This document shows, piece after piece, positions 1-7,143 of a stretch of DNA of 64,000 nt. A program made the position numbers and the translations under genes. The DNA is taken from NCBI GenBank assembly GCA_017461445.1, contig JAFTXW010000007.1, positions 1 to 64,000 of the forward strand. The letters are read 5' to 3'. Source of the stretch: Oscillospiraceae bacterium. Lineage in GTDB: Bacteria > Bacillota > Clostridia > Oscillospirales > Oscillospiraceae. The notes below the pieces were generated by a model. That model saw only the letters and a program-made list of their open reading frames with translations, did no database searches and was not told where the DNA came from. Every line of letters starts with the position of its first letter. Position 1 is the first letter of the stretch.

Positions 1-1
1 G

Positions 2-718
2 AACGTGGTCAAGCTGTTTGACGAGGATTACTCCGTCTTCGGCCTGAGCTACCAGATCGAAGACTCCACCAAGCCCGAGGAACACATGGGCGACGAGAAG
101 GACTGGGATTTCGCCACCGAGACCCTGAAGGCCGCTGTGGAGGAAATGGGCAAGAGCTATATCATCAACGAGGGCGACGGTGCCTTCTACGGCCCCAAGC
201 TGGACTTCCATCTGGCCGACTCCTTGGGCAGAACCTGGCAGTGCGGCACCATCCAGCTGGATATGCAGCTGCCTGAGCGGTTTGAGCTGGAGTACGTTGG
301 CGAGGACGGCCTGAAGCACCGCCCCGTTATGATCCACCGTGTTGTCCTGGGCTCCATCGAGCGGTTCATCGGTGTCATCACCGAGCACTTCGCCGGTGCC
401 TTCCCCCTGTGGCTGTCCCCTGTCCAGGTGAAGGTGCTGCCCGTCACCGACCGTGCCCACGAGTACGCAAAGGGCCTGAACCAGCAGCTGCTGGACGCTG
501 ATATCCGCTCCGAGGTGGACTGCCGCAGCGAGAAGCTGGGCTACAAGATCCGCGAGGCCCAGATGCAGAAGATCCCATATATGCTGGTCGTCGGCGACCG
601 GGACATGGAGAACGGCACCGTCTCCGTCCGTACCCGCACCGGCGAGGACCTGGGTGCCATGTCCATGGAAGCCTTCATGGCAAAGTGCCTGGACGAAATC
701 AAGGCCAAGGCCAAGTAA
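2..718 (+). CDS. thrS: threonyl-tRNA synthetase, C-terminal part (cut by window edge)
   Basis: This is the 3' part of a class II threonyl-tRNA synthetase, which charges tRNA-Thr in the cytoplasm. The reading frame is already open at base 2, so the N-terminal TGS, editing and first catalytic segments lie outside the window. The visible part has the end of the catalytic core, with 'GRTWQCGTIQLDMQLPERF', then 'RPVMIHRVVLGSIERFIGV' (class II motif 3, ATP-binding Arg). The anticodon-binding domain follows from about residue 140, with the typical 'KLGYKIREAQMQKIPYMLVV'. The stop codon is followed within 35 bp by an intrinsic terminator, so this is the last gene of its transcript. Family identity is certain; only the 5' end is missing. 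Confidence 0.97.
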   Translation, partial: NVVKLFDEDYSVFGLSYQIEDSTKPEEHMGDEKDWDFATETLKAAVEEMGKSYIINEGDGAFYGPKLDFHLADSLGRTWQCGTIQLDMQLPERFELEYVGEDGLKHRPVMIHRVVLGSIERFIGVITEHFAGAFPLWLSPVQVKVLPVTDRAHEYAKGLNQQLLDADIRSEVDCRSEKLGYKIREAQMQKIPYMLVVGDRDMENGTVSVRTRTGEDLGAMSMEAFMAKCLDEIKAKAK

Positions 719-750
719 GCGGCCAAAAGCTTAAGTTTTTCCTAATATAC

Positions 751-782
751 AAGCCGCCCCACCCGGGGCGGCTTGTTTTCTT
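751..782 (+). terminator. intrinsic terminator of thrS
   Basis: A 10-bp GC-rich stem (AAGCCGCCCC / GGGGCGGCTT) with an ACCC loop is followed by GTTTTCTT. It lies just downstream of the thrS stop codon. Confidence 0.9.
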
Positions 783-823
783 CGGCGGATTGTGCTATGA
801 TACAGGTACTTGTATCGTTCTCC

Positions 824-857
824 GTAGGGGAGGGTCATGACCCTCCCCTGGGCGCAC
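824..857. repeat. solo terminal hairpin of the GTAGGGG element family (type A)
   Basis: The sequence GTAGGGGAGGGTCATGACCC followed by TCCCCTGGGCG is a perfect hairpin. It equals one end of the ~140-bp elements seen at 8103, 12215 and 45212, but has no interior and no second end. It sits in the 5' untranslated region of the YdcF-like gene. Confidence 0.85.
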
Positions 858-889
858 AAATTACACTTTCCATCACAAGGAGCATCCCC

Positions 890-1663
890 ATGAAAGCAAG
901 TTTTCATCTCCTCCCCTGGCTGATCTGCGGCATTCTTGCCGCTCTGGCCTTTGTCTTGAAATTCATCCTCCCCGGCTACAGCTTTTCCGCGCTGGTTTGC
1001 TGCTGTCTTATGGGCATTATTGGCTTTTACGAAATCACCCGGACGCTGCTGCCCGTTTTCCCTGCCTGGATGCCCCTGCTGCGGAAGATATTCACCGTCT
1101 TCCTGATCCTGGGCCTGCTGGTGGTGGGCATTACCGAGTGCATTATCATCAAGGCCAGCTTCGGCAGTCCGAAGGAGCAGGTGGAATACTTGGTGGTGCT
1201 GGGTGCCAAGGTCCGCAACGACGGCCCCTCCGTTTCCCTGTGGGACCGGATCTACGCCGCCGCTGACTACATGGAGGAGCATCCCGACGTAATTGCCGTT
1301 GTATCCGGCGGTCAGGGCACCGACGAGCCCATGACCGAGGCTCAGGCCATGTATGACGAGCTGGTGAAGCTGGGTGTTGACCCGGAGCGTATCTGGCTGG
1401 AAGACAAGGCCACCTCCACCTGGGAGAACATGCACTTTACCCTGGACCTGATCGAAGAAAAAACCGGAGAGCGGCCCACGAAACTGGGCGTGCTCTCCAG
1501 CGAATATCATTTGTTCCGGGCCAGCCTCTTTGCCGACGCCTGCGGCGTGGACTTTGTGGGCATCCCCGCCCGGACATCCCGCTTCTCCCAGATGGCGAAC
1601 CACTTCATGCGGGAAGTGGCCGGCGTCTGGCACTACATCCTGTTAGGAGGTCAATATGATTAA
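890..1663 (+). CDS. YdcF/SanA-like DUF218 membrane protein
   Basis: This is a 257-residue protein of the DUF218 (YdcF/SanA/ElyC) family, linked in other bacteria to envelope maintenance; the biochemical role is not settled. Three hydrophobic segments fill residues 1-85. The DUF218 domain follows: 'EYLVVLGAKVRNDGPSVSL' opens it, 'VVSGGQGTDEPMTEAQAM' and 'EDKATSTWENM' are the conserved acidic and Ser/Thr motifs, and 'LSSEYHLFRA' is near the end. The ATG at 890 is chosen because AAGGAG lies 7 bp upstream; upstream in-frame ATGs lack one. The 3' end overlaps the next gene by 8 bp (ATGATTAA), which suggests translational coupling with the M42 peptidase. Confidence 0.88.
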   Translation: MKASFHLLPWLICGILAALAFVLKFILPGYSFSALVCCCLMGIIGFYEITRTLLPVFPAWMPLLRKIFTVFLILGLLVVGITECIIIKASFGSPKEQVEYLVVLGAKVRNDGPSVSLWDRIYAAADYMEEHPDVIAVVSGGQGTDEPMTEAQAMYDELVKLGVDPERIWLEDKATSTWENMHFTLDLIEEKTGERPTKLGVLSSEYHLFRASLFADACGVDFVGIPARTSRFSQMANHFMREVAGVWHYILLGGQYD

Positions 1664-2690
1664 CAAGATTTACGCAGACTACGCATGGGAGCAGGCCGCC
1701 GCGCTGCTTGCCATCGACTCCCCCTCCGGCTTCACCGCCAGGGCTTCCGCCTGGGTGAAGGAATCCTTTGAAAAGCTGGGCTATTCCGCCGCCATCACCA
1801 CAAAAGGCGGCGTTCTGGTAGATCTGGGCGGCGAAGGGGACGGCCTGATGCTGGCCGCCCACGCCGACACACTGGGCGGCATGGTGGCCCAGATCAAGGG
1901 CGACGGCCGCCTGAAGCTGACCAACCTGGGCGGTATGCGCCCCGAAAACGCCGAGACCGAAAACGTCCGGGTCTACACCCGGGATGGCAAAGTGATTGAG
2001 GGTACCTGCCAGCTGTGCAACGCCTCCGTCCACGTCAACGGCGATTACAGCTCCGCCAAGCGCAGCTGGGATACGGTGGAGATCGTGCTGGACGAGGATG
2101 TGACTTCCGCCGCCGACACCCGGAAGCTGGGCATTGAGGTGGGCGATTTGGTCTGCTTCGACCCCCGCACCCGCCGCACCGCTTCCGGCTATCTGAAAAG
2201 CCGCTTCCTGGATGACAAGCTCAGCGTCGGCATCCTGCTGGGCCTTGCCAAATATCTGGCGGACAACGGCATCACCCCCACCCGGAAAACCTGGCTCCAC
2301 ATCACCGTCTACGAAGAAGTGGGCCACGGCTGCGCCGGTTCCCTGCCCGCCGGGGTCACCGAAGCCATCTCCGTGGACATGGGCTGCGTGGGCGATGGCC
2401 TGCAATGCACCGAAAAGCAGGTCAGCATCTGCGCCAAGGACTCCGGCGGTCCCTACAACTACGAGGTGGTGGGCAAGCTGATCGCTGCCGCGAAGAAAAT
2501 GGAAGCCGACTACGCCGTGGACGTTTACCCCCACTACGGCAGCGACGTGGAAGCCGCCCTCAGCGCGGGTGCGGACATCCGCCACGGCCTCATCGGCCCC
2601 GGCGTTTACGCCAGCCACGGCTACGAGCGCAGCCACATCGAGGGCGTTTACAATACCTTGAAAGTCCTCTGCGGCTATCTGGAGGTGTAA
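1656..2690 (+). CDS. M42 family metallo-aminopeptidase
   Basis: This is a 344-residue dinuclear-metal aminopeptidase of family M42 (glutamyl aminopeptidase / FrvX / YsdC type), expected to trim peptides in the cytoplasm. The metal and catalytic motifs are in order: 'AAHADTLGG' (His69), 'SRFLDDKLSVG' (bridging Asp), 'YEEVGHG' (general base Glu and metal Glu), 'SVDMG' (Asp), and a C-terminal 'ASHGYERSH' (last His). AGGAGG at about 1646 precedes the ATG and lies inside the end of the YdcF-like gene, so the two are coupled. The zinc-ribbon gene follows after 3 bp. The exact substrate cannot be told from sequence. Confidence 0.93.
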   Translation: MINKIYADYAWEQAAALLAIDSPSGFTARASAWVKESFEKLGYSAAITTKGGVLVDLGGEGDGLMLAAHADTLGGMVAQIKGDGRLKLTNLGGMRPENAETENVRVYTRDGKVIEGTCQLCNASVHVNGDYSSAKRSWDTVEIVLDEDVTSAADTRKLGIEVGDLVCFDPRTRRTASGYLKSRFLDDKLSVGILLGLAKYLADNGITPTRKTWLHITVYEEVGHGCAGSLPAGVTEAISVDMGCVGDGLQCTEKQVSICAKDSGGPYNYEVVGKLIAAAKKMEADYAVDVYPHYGSDVEAALSAGADIRHGLIGPGVYASHGYERSHIEGVYNTLKVLCGYLEV

Positions 2691-2693
2691 AAA

Positions 2694-3056
2694 ATGGCAT
2701 GGGATCGTGAAAAGGAGAAAAAGGCAGGCAAGGCCATGACCATTGGCAGCAGCATTTTCGGCACGGTCTTTGCCATTTTCTGGTGCGTCATGGCGGCCTC
2801 CATGGGTGCCTGGTTCATGCTGATCTTCGGCATCCCCTTCGTGGGTATGATGGTCTACCGGCTGTACATCTGTATCCAATACAGCAAAGGGGACAATAAC
2901 AAGGCTCCCCAAAAGGAAGCCGACCTCTGGGACCGCCCCGCGGCCCAGACCACCTACACCCAGCCCACCATTGACAGCAAATTCTGCCCCTACTGCGGTG
3001 CCCCCACCCAGGATGGCTTCGAATTCTGCCCCAAATGCGGCAGAAGACTGCCTTGA
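2694..3056 (+). CDS. small membrane protein with C-terminal zinc ribbon
   Basis: This 120-residue protein has two hydrophobic segments (about residues 17-36 and 39-58), a polar linker, and a C-terminal zinc ribbon with two CPxCG knuckles ('FCPYCGAPTQDGFEFCPKCG', residues 97-116). The topology is therefore a membrane hairpin with a cytoplasmic zinc ribbon. Proteins of this layout are common in Clostridia and have no defined role. The ribosome-binding site (GGAGGTG) lies inside the last codons of the M42 gene and only 3 bp separate the two, so it is the third gene of that operon. A strong terminator follows. Confidence 0.75.
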   Translation: MAWDREKEKKAGKAMTIGSSIFGTVFAIFWCVMAASMGAWFMLIFGIPFVGMMVYRLYICIQYSKGDNNKAPQKEADLWDRPAAQTTYTQPTIDSKFCPYCGAPTQDGFEFCPKCGRRLP

Positions 3057-3110
3057 GTGGGCCAGGCCCGCAGCGAATGCGTAACGACAATTTATCTCTC
3101 CCCATAAAAA

Positions 3111-3147
3111 CTCCCGGGCAGCTTAGGCTGCCCGGGAGCGTTTCTTT
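3111..3147. terminator. bidirectional terminator between convergent genes
   Basis: A 12-bp stem CTCCCGGGCAGC / GCTGCCCGGGAG with loop TTAG is flanked by AAAAA on the left and TTTCTTTTA on the right. It can end both the plus-strand zinc-ribbon operon and the minus-strand ECF gene. Confidence 0.92.
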
Positions 3148-3689
3148 TATCGATGCAGTGCCTTGCGGATGACGGGGACGATGACCATTGCGATGCCGCC
3201 GCCAATCAGTGCCGTAACCAGCTGGGGCCAGCTGAAGGTGGCAGGCAGGGCGGTGAGCATGGGGGCCTTCATAACGCCGGAGGCCAGCAGACCTTCGGAC
3301 AGCACGCCGCAGATCAGCAGCACCACGATGGCATACAGCGCGGCGAACTTGACCACGGCAGCCACCAGCCACGCGGTGACCCGCTTAGCAACGGAAGCAT
3401 CCTTACCGGCGATCACATGCAGCAGCACCACAAACAGGGCGTTTCCCACCATGATGGCGGGGACGGTCAGGATCTGGGGTGCAATGCCCAGCAGGAAGGC
3501 CAGCACGGGGGAGATCAGGGCCACGGTAACGCCGCTCCACAGGCCGCCCACCAGAACGGACACCGCCAGCACAGCGTTAACGCAGGAGCCGGTGACGAAC
3601 TGGCCGAAGCCCTTGGTCAGTGCCTGTAACGTGACCAGCAATGCCAGCATAATAGCAGTCTCAGTGATCCAGCGAATCTTCTTGTTCAT
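3147..3689 (-). CDS. ECF transporter S-component-like membrane protein
   Basis: This 180-residue, very hydrophobic protein has about five to six membrane segments and opens with 'TETAIMLALLVTLQALTKG', the N-terminal pattern of ECF transporter substrate-binding (S) subunits. S-components pair with a shared EcfA/EcfA'/EcfT energising module to import vitamins or metals. No energising genes are in the window, so a shared module would have to be elsewhere. It follows the TM1266-like regulator gene after 15 bp, and a GAGAGG site precedes the ATG. The substrate is unknown; no folate (THF) or thiamine riboswitch is visible in the leader. Confidence 0.72.
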   Translation of the reverse strand: MNKKIRWITETAIMLALLVTLQALTKGFGQFVTGSCVNAVLAVSVLVGGLWSGVTVALISPVLAFLLGIAPQILTVPAIMVGNALFVVLLHVIAGKDASVAKRVTAWLVAAVVKFAALYAIVVLLICGVLSEGLLASGVMKAPMLTALPATFSWPQLVTALIGGGIAMVIVPVIRKALHR

Positions 3690-3704
3690 AAAAAATACCT
3701 CTCT

Positions 3705-3962
3705 TTACTCAGTGCCGATGACACTGGAATATGCGGTCTTGACACTGATGCCGGACAGGCTGCCGATCTTTCCCGAAAGGGCGGAGATGGTATTCTGGGG
3801 TGCGTCCAGGGCGATGGCGATGATATTCACCTTACGCTTGCGGTAGGGGATGCCCATACGGCCGATGATAAATTCCCCATACTCATGCAGAATGGCGTTC
3901 AGCTTCTCCACCATTTCCCCGTTTTCCACGATAATGCTCATGACGGCTACCCTTGTTTCCAT
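3705..3962 (-). CDS. TM1266-type ACT-like regulator (putative iron-only hydrogenase system regulator)
   Basis: This is an 85-residue protein of the small family typified by Thermotoga TM1266, annotated as a putative regulator of the [FeFe]-hydrogenase maturation system. The family has a ferredoxin-like (ACT/NikR-C-like) fold. Visible features are 'RVAVMSIIVENGEMVEKLN', 'EYGEFIIGRMGIPYR' and 'NIIAIALDAPQNTISALSGK'. The ATG at 3962 follows GGAGG by 8 bp; the longer in-frame start has no site. No hydrogenase genes are visible here; its partner is an ECF S-component, so the hydrogenase label may not apply. Its leader carries a hairpin-T6 attenuator and two tiny open frames. Confidence 0.8.
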   Translation of the reverse strand: METRVAVMSIIVENGEMVEKLNAILHEYGEFIIGRMGIPYRKRKVNIIAIALDAPQNTISALSGKIGSLSGISVKTAYSSVIGTE

Positions 3963-4045
3963 GCTGTTACCTCCATAAAAAACGCCGTACCCCAATCGGT
4001 ACGGCAACGGAAGCAGGCCGCAGCTTTCTGCGGCTTAGAAACCAT
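3947..4045 (-). CDS. possible 32-residue leader ORF overlapping the TM1266-like start
   Basis: An ATG 6 bp after AAAGGTG opens a 32-codon frame ('MVSKPQKAAACFRCRTDWG...') that runs through the hairpin and T6 tract and ends in TAG 16 bp inside the regulator gene, in another frame. The overlap would allow translational coupling, and translation would disturb the hairpin. It could equally be chance coding over a structured RNA. Confidence 0.3.
   Translation of the reverse strand: MVSKPQKAAACFRCRTDWGTAFFMEVTAWKQG
3977..4005 (-). terminator. attenuator-like terminator in the TM1266-type leader
   Basis: On the minus strand GCCGTACC-GATTG-GGGTACGGC is followed directly by GTTTTTT and then the GGAGG of the regulator gene. 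A terminator placed between promoter and ribosome-binding site implies conditional read-through. Confidence 0.75.
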
Positions 4046-4056
4046 ATTCGCACCTT

Positions 4057-4092
4057 TCACGCAGCAGCCAGGCCGCTTAATGTCAGGATCAT
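4057..4092 (-). CDS. possible 11-residue leader peptide
   Basis: The first ATG after the predicted -10 box (ATCATA, 4099-4104) opens an 11-codon frame, MILTLSGLAAA. It ends just before the Shine-Dalgarno-like AAAGGTG of the next leader frame. It is too close to the -10 box to carry a full ribosome-binding site, so at best it is a leaderless initiation. Confidence 0.15.
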   Translation of the reverse strand: MILTLSGLAAA

Positions 4093-4098
4093 GGCAAC

Positions 4099-4127
4099 AT
4101 CATACCACGCCGCCGGGCCAAAGTCCA
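4099..4127 (-). promoter_or_regulatory. promoter of the TM1266-like / ECF operon
   Basis: On the minus strand TGGACT - 17 bp - TATGAT. The whole box region closely resembles the promoter at 6996-7024. Confidence 0.7.
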
Positions 4128-4159
4128 TGGGCAGAACGGCAAAATCTGCACGGTATTTT

Positions 4160-4190
4160 TTGTAAAAAATCCCCGGACTTTCGTCCGGGG
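4160..4190 (-). terminator. terminator of the downstream DUF1576 gene
   Basis: An 8-bp stem CCCCGGAC / GTCCGGGG with loop TTTC follows the DUF1576 stop on the minus strand, with ATTTTTTACA as the T tract. Confidence 0.9.
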
Positions 4191-4196
4191 AAACCG

Positions 4197-5534
4197 TTAT
4201 GCTTTCCTGCTTTTCCGCAGGGCTCTGCGTTCACCCTTGGTCTTGAAGTGGTGCTCCAGACCCGGCAGCATCAGCAGGCACACCAGCGCGGCGGTGAAGC
4301 CGCCGTTGTACAGGCACATTCCGCCATGGAGTTGGGGGACGGTGGTCACCATGCAGAAGTGGATCATGGCTGCAACCATACCATACCGCCAGCCATACTT
4401 ATCCGAAATGGGACTCAATCCGTTGGCATAGCACAGTCCTACAACGATGGACTGGGAATGGAGGAACTGGGTAAACTCACCCCCGCTCAACGGAGACAAC
4501 AGCTGGAACAGCTTGGAGGCCATACCATAGCCCAGTGTGATGGGCCAGATGTTGCCCGGATGGGACCCGGCGTTGCAGGTCGCCAGCATACAGAAAATCA
4601 CACCGAAGGTGACGCCGTTGAAGGGCGCGCCGATGTAATTGTAGTAAGCCAGAATGAAGAAGCCGTAAAGGCCTACATTCATCAGCATCACCGCATTGCC
4701 ATAGGCGGCAGAGAAATTCACCACCGGCTCCGGGTCGGTGAACAGCTTCCAGTAATCCCGGGGCCTGCAGCCCATAGCAAAGGCGAAGATCACACACAGG
4801 GAAAACAGGAGGATGCAGAAGGTATTGACGATCCCGGGAGAAACCACCGACAGGTCAGATACCGCCTCCGGGATCTCCACACCCATAGCCTTATACAGAA
4901 ACCCCTGCATCAGGAAGGCCGTCATGCCCACCGGCAGGGCGGCGGAATACAGGTCGAAGCCTTTGTGCACCTCGGGTGAATGGGCCAGGCCTGCCGGGAT
5001 GAAGAAGCCCACCAGGATGCCCACGCCCAGTGCCAGCAGCACGCCCGTGAGGGTAAAGCCCATTACCTCCTGATTGGGGTAGCGGACCATCAGCTCAGAA
5101 ATAAAGGGGGCAAGGCCGGTGGTGAACAGCATAGCGTTAGTGTTGTCGCCCAGCTTTTTCTTTTTCACGATGCAGTGGAGCACTACACCCAGAATGGTGG
5201 GCCACATGTTCAGCACATGGATGCCCCAGGAGCCGAAGCCGGTGGTCAGGATCGTCACCAGCGTAGCCGCATGGCCGGGCTTTTCCCCGGGGATGCAGTA
5301 AAGAGCGGTGCAGATCAGGCCCACAAGGCCCATGTTCAGAAAGGTTGCCGCGTACCCGCCGATGGAGAAGAAGCTGGTGGAGGCCTTGGTGGGGTTGCTG
5401 ACGATCCGCCAAAGGCCGGGCAGCATCTGCCCCCGGTCCGGCATAAGGAATGCCGCAATTAGGAAACTCATGCTGAAAAAGGCGAAGAAAATCTTTAAAA
5501 AGGTGCGTTCCGAAAGGCTGTTCAATCGTTTCAC
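4197..5534 (-). CDS. DUF1576 polytopic membrane protein (copy 1)
   Basis: This is a 445-residue integral membrane protein of family DUF1576, whose function has not been established. About ten to twelve hydrophobic segments fill the chain. Conserved stretches shared with the neighbouring paralogue are 'SIGGYAATFLNMGLVGLI', 'GSWGIHVLNMWPTILGV', 'VHKGFDLYSAALPVG', 'NAGSHPGNIWPITLGYG' and 'LCYANGLSPISDKYGW'. These Gly, His and Asn-rich loops look like those of a transporter. Translation probably starts at GTG 5534; the ribosome-binding site is weak. A promoter (TGGACA-N17-TTTAAT) lies upstream, so it is not merely read-through from copy 2. Confidence 0.88.
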   Translation of the reverse strand: MKRLNSLSERTFLKIFFAFFSMSFLIAAFLMPDRGQMLPGLWRIVSNPTKASTSFFSIGGYAATFLNMGLVGLICTALYCIPGEKPGHAATLVTILTTGFGSWGIHVLNMWPTILGVVLHCIVKKKKLGDNTNAMLFTTGLAPFISELMVRYPNQEVMGFTLTGVLLALGVGILVGFFIPAGLAHSPEVHKGFDLYSAALPVGMTAFLMQGFLYKAMGVEIPEAVSDLSVVSPGIVNTFCILLFSLCVIFAFAMGCRPRDYWKLFTDPEPVVNFSAAYGNAVMLMNVGLYGFFILAYYNYIGAPFNGVTFGVIFCMLATCNAGSHPGNIWPITLGYGMASKLFQLLSPLSGGEFTQFLHSQSIVVGLCYANGLSPISDKYGWRYGMVAAMIHFCMVTTVPQLHGGMCLYNGGFTAALVCLLMLPGLEHHFKTKGERRALRKSRKA

Positions 5535-5565
5535 GGCAGTCCCATCCTCTGTATCAGATGTTTCT

Positions 5566-5594
5566 ATTAAAGCATAAATTTATAGAAATGTCCA
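5566..5594 (-). promoter_or_regulatory. promoter of DUF1576 copy 1
   Basis: On the minus strand TGGACA - 17 bp - TTTAAT, about 30 bp upstream of the GTG start. Confidence 0.6.
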
Positions 5595-5596
5595 GC

Positions 5597-5622
5597 AAAA
5601 ACCGGGCGGCAGGGCCGCCCGG
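5597..5622 (-). terminator. terminator of DUF1576 copy 2
   Basis: Stem CCGGGCGGC / GCCGCCCGG followed on the minus strand by TTTTTGC, a few bases after the copy 2 stop codon. It separates the two paralogues transcriptionally. Confidence 0.85.
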
Positions 5623-5629
5623 AAAAGGG

Positions 5630-6964
5630 TTATTTGGCTTTCATCGCCTTGCGCTCTTCCTTGGTCTTGCAGAACCGCTCCAGCTCGGGAACCAGGATCA
5701 GGCAGATCACCGCGGCGGTGAAGCCGCCGTTGTACAGGCAGAAGCCGCCGTGGAGATTGGGCACGGAAGTGACCAGCAGATAGTGCATCACCGCCGAAAC
5801 CATCCCCCAGAACCAGCCGTACTTGCTGGTGATGGGGCTGAGGCCGTTGGCAAAGCACAGTCCCACAACGATGGCCTGGGCATTGACAGCCGTGGCAAAG
5901 CTGCCGCCCGCCAGCTGGGACAACCAGCCGAACACCACGGATGCTAGCACATAGCCCAGCATGATAGGCCACACGTTTCCGGGATGGGAACCGGAATTGC
6001 AGGTGCAGAGCATACAGAAAATGATGCCGAAGGTGATGCCGTTGAAGGTGGCACCGATCAGGTTATAGTAAGCCAGGATAAACAGGCCGTAAATGCCCAC
6101 ATTCATCAGGAACACAGGGGTGCCCAACTTGCTGGAAATGGAGCCCACATGCTCCGGGGCAGTGAGCAGTTCCCAGTAAGCCTTGGGCTTGCAGCCCATC
6201 GCCAGAGCGAATACTACGCATGCGCCGAAGACCACACAGCAGAACACATTGACAATGGTCTGGGAGGCCACCTGCAAGGTCTCCGCGCCGGGGGCGGCAG
6301 GCAGGGCGATGCCCATGGTCTTATACAGCGTGGCGTTCAGGAAGAAGGCAAAGAAGCACACGGGCACCGCGGCGGAATACAGGTCGAAGCCCTTGTGTAC
6401 GTTGGGAGCATGGCCCAGGCCGGCGGGCAGCAGGAAGCCGATGAGGAAGCCCACCAGCAGGGTAACGCCCAGACCGGGCAGGTTGAAGCCCACCACCTCC
6501 GCATTGGGATAGCGAACCAGCAGGTCGCTGATCAGGGGCGCGATGCCGGTGGAGAACAGCATGGCGTTCACATTGGCACCGAACTTCTCCTTCTTCACCA
6601 GGCAGTAGACCGCCACACCCAGGAAGGTGGGCCAGACATTCAGCACGTGGATGCCCCAGGAGCTGAAGCCCACGGTCAGCAAGAAGGCCAGGGTGGACAC
6701 ATTGTTAGGGGTGCCCTTGCACACCACAAACAGTGCCAGAGCGATCAGACCCACCAGTCCCATGTTCAGGAAGGTGGCTGCATAGCCGCCCAAAGCGAAA
6801 TAGTTGGTGGAGATCTTGCCGGGCTGGCTCAGGATCTGCCACAGGCCGGAGAACATCGTGCCCCGGTCAGGCATACACACCGCCGCAATCAGGAACGCGG
6901 CAGAAATGAAGGCAAAAAACAGCTTCAGAAATTCGCCTTCTGAAAGATTTTTAATTTTTTTCAT
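5630..6964 (-). CDS. DUF1576 polytopic membrane protein (copy 2), behind a ZTP riboswitch
   Basis: This 444-residue paralogue of the adjacent DUF1576 gene is alignable over its whole length, with the same membrane pattern and the same conserved loops ('GFSSWGIHVLNVWPTFLG', 'NSGSHPGNVWPIMLGYV', 'LCFANGLSPITSKYGW'). The start at 6964 follows GAGGTG; a longer frame exists but has no site. Upstream on the same strand are a promoter (6996-7024), then a terminator (7028-7071), then a ZTP aptamer (7066-7137), then folD. So it can be expressed from its own promoter and by riboswitch-gated read-through from the C1-folate genes. This suggests a transport role tied to folate, purine or C1 metabolism, which is inference. 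Confidence 0.88.
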   Translation of the reverse strand: MKKIKNLSEGEFLKLFFAFISAAFLIAAVCMPDRGTMFSGLWQILSQPGKISTNYFALGGYAATFLNMGLVGLIALALFVVCKGTPNNVSTLAFLLTVGFSSWGIHVLNVWPTFLGVAVYCLVKKEKFGANVNAMLFSTGIAPLISDLLVRYPNAEVVGFNLPGLGVTLLVGFLIGFLLPAGLGHAPNVHKGFDLYSAAVPVCFFAFFLNATLYKTMGIALPAAPGAETLQVASQTIVNVFCCVVFGACVVFALAMGCKPKAYWELLTAPEHVGSISSKLGTPVFLMNVGIYGLFILAYYNLIGATFNGITFGIIFCMLCTCNSGSHPGNVWPIMLGYVLASVVFGWLSQLAGGSFATAVNAQAIVVGLCFANGLSPITSKYGWFWGMVSAVMHYLLVTSVPNLHGGFCLYNGGFTAAVICLILVPELERFCKTKEERKAMKAK

Positions 6965-6995
6965 AATGCACCTCGATGGATTTATTATCAGGATT

Positions 6996-7024
6996 ATCAT
7001 ACCATGCGGAATGCCCAAAGTCCA
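6996..7024 (-). promoter_or_regulatory. promoter of DUF1576 copy 2
   Basis: On the minus strand TGGACT - 17 bp - TATGAT. It matches the 4099-4127 promoter at about 23 of 29 positions, including spacer bases. Confidence 0.7.
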
Positions 7025-7027
7025 GAT

Positions 7028-7071
7028 AAAAGGCAAAACTGGGCAATCCAGCATAAAACTGAATTGCCCAG
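7028..7071 (-). terminator. expression-platform terminator of the ZTP riboswitch
   Basis: On the minus strand CTGGGCAATTCAG / CTGGATTGCCCAG is followed by TTTTGCCTTTT. Its 5' arm uses the CTGGGC that forms the conserved 3' end of the aptamer, so ligand binding and termination are mutually exclusive. Confidence 0.88.
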
Positions 7072-7137
7072 ACGGTCGGCATTTACGCTCTTACACTCCC
7101 CTGCGGTGATCCGCAAATCCGTCAGTCATGTAAGAGG
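7066..7137 (-). ncRNA. ZTP (pfl) riboswitch upstream of DUF1576 copy 2
   Basis: On the minus strand the elements of the ZTP/pfl aptamer occur in order. P1 is CTCTTACA / TGTAAGAG. Then come ACTGACGG, a hairpin TGCGG-ATCA-CCGCA, GGGGAG, and the 3' domain GCCGACCGTCTGGGC, whose CCGTC pairs with GACGG. The same design occurs at 49591 with different P1 and hairpin bases, which is covariation support. ZTP/ZMP binding should favour read-through past the overlapping terminator. It lies between folD and the DUF1576 gene. Confidence 0.88.
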
Positions 7138-7143
7138 GGATTT

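Noticed and set aside
3963..4098. Known riboswitch (THF, TPP, lysine, purine, preQ1) upstream of the TM1266-like/ECF genes
   Set aside because: I compared the leader with the conserved cores of these classes and found no match; only a terminator hairpin and short frames are supported.
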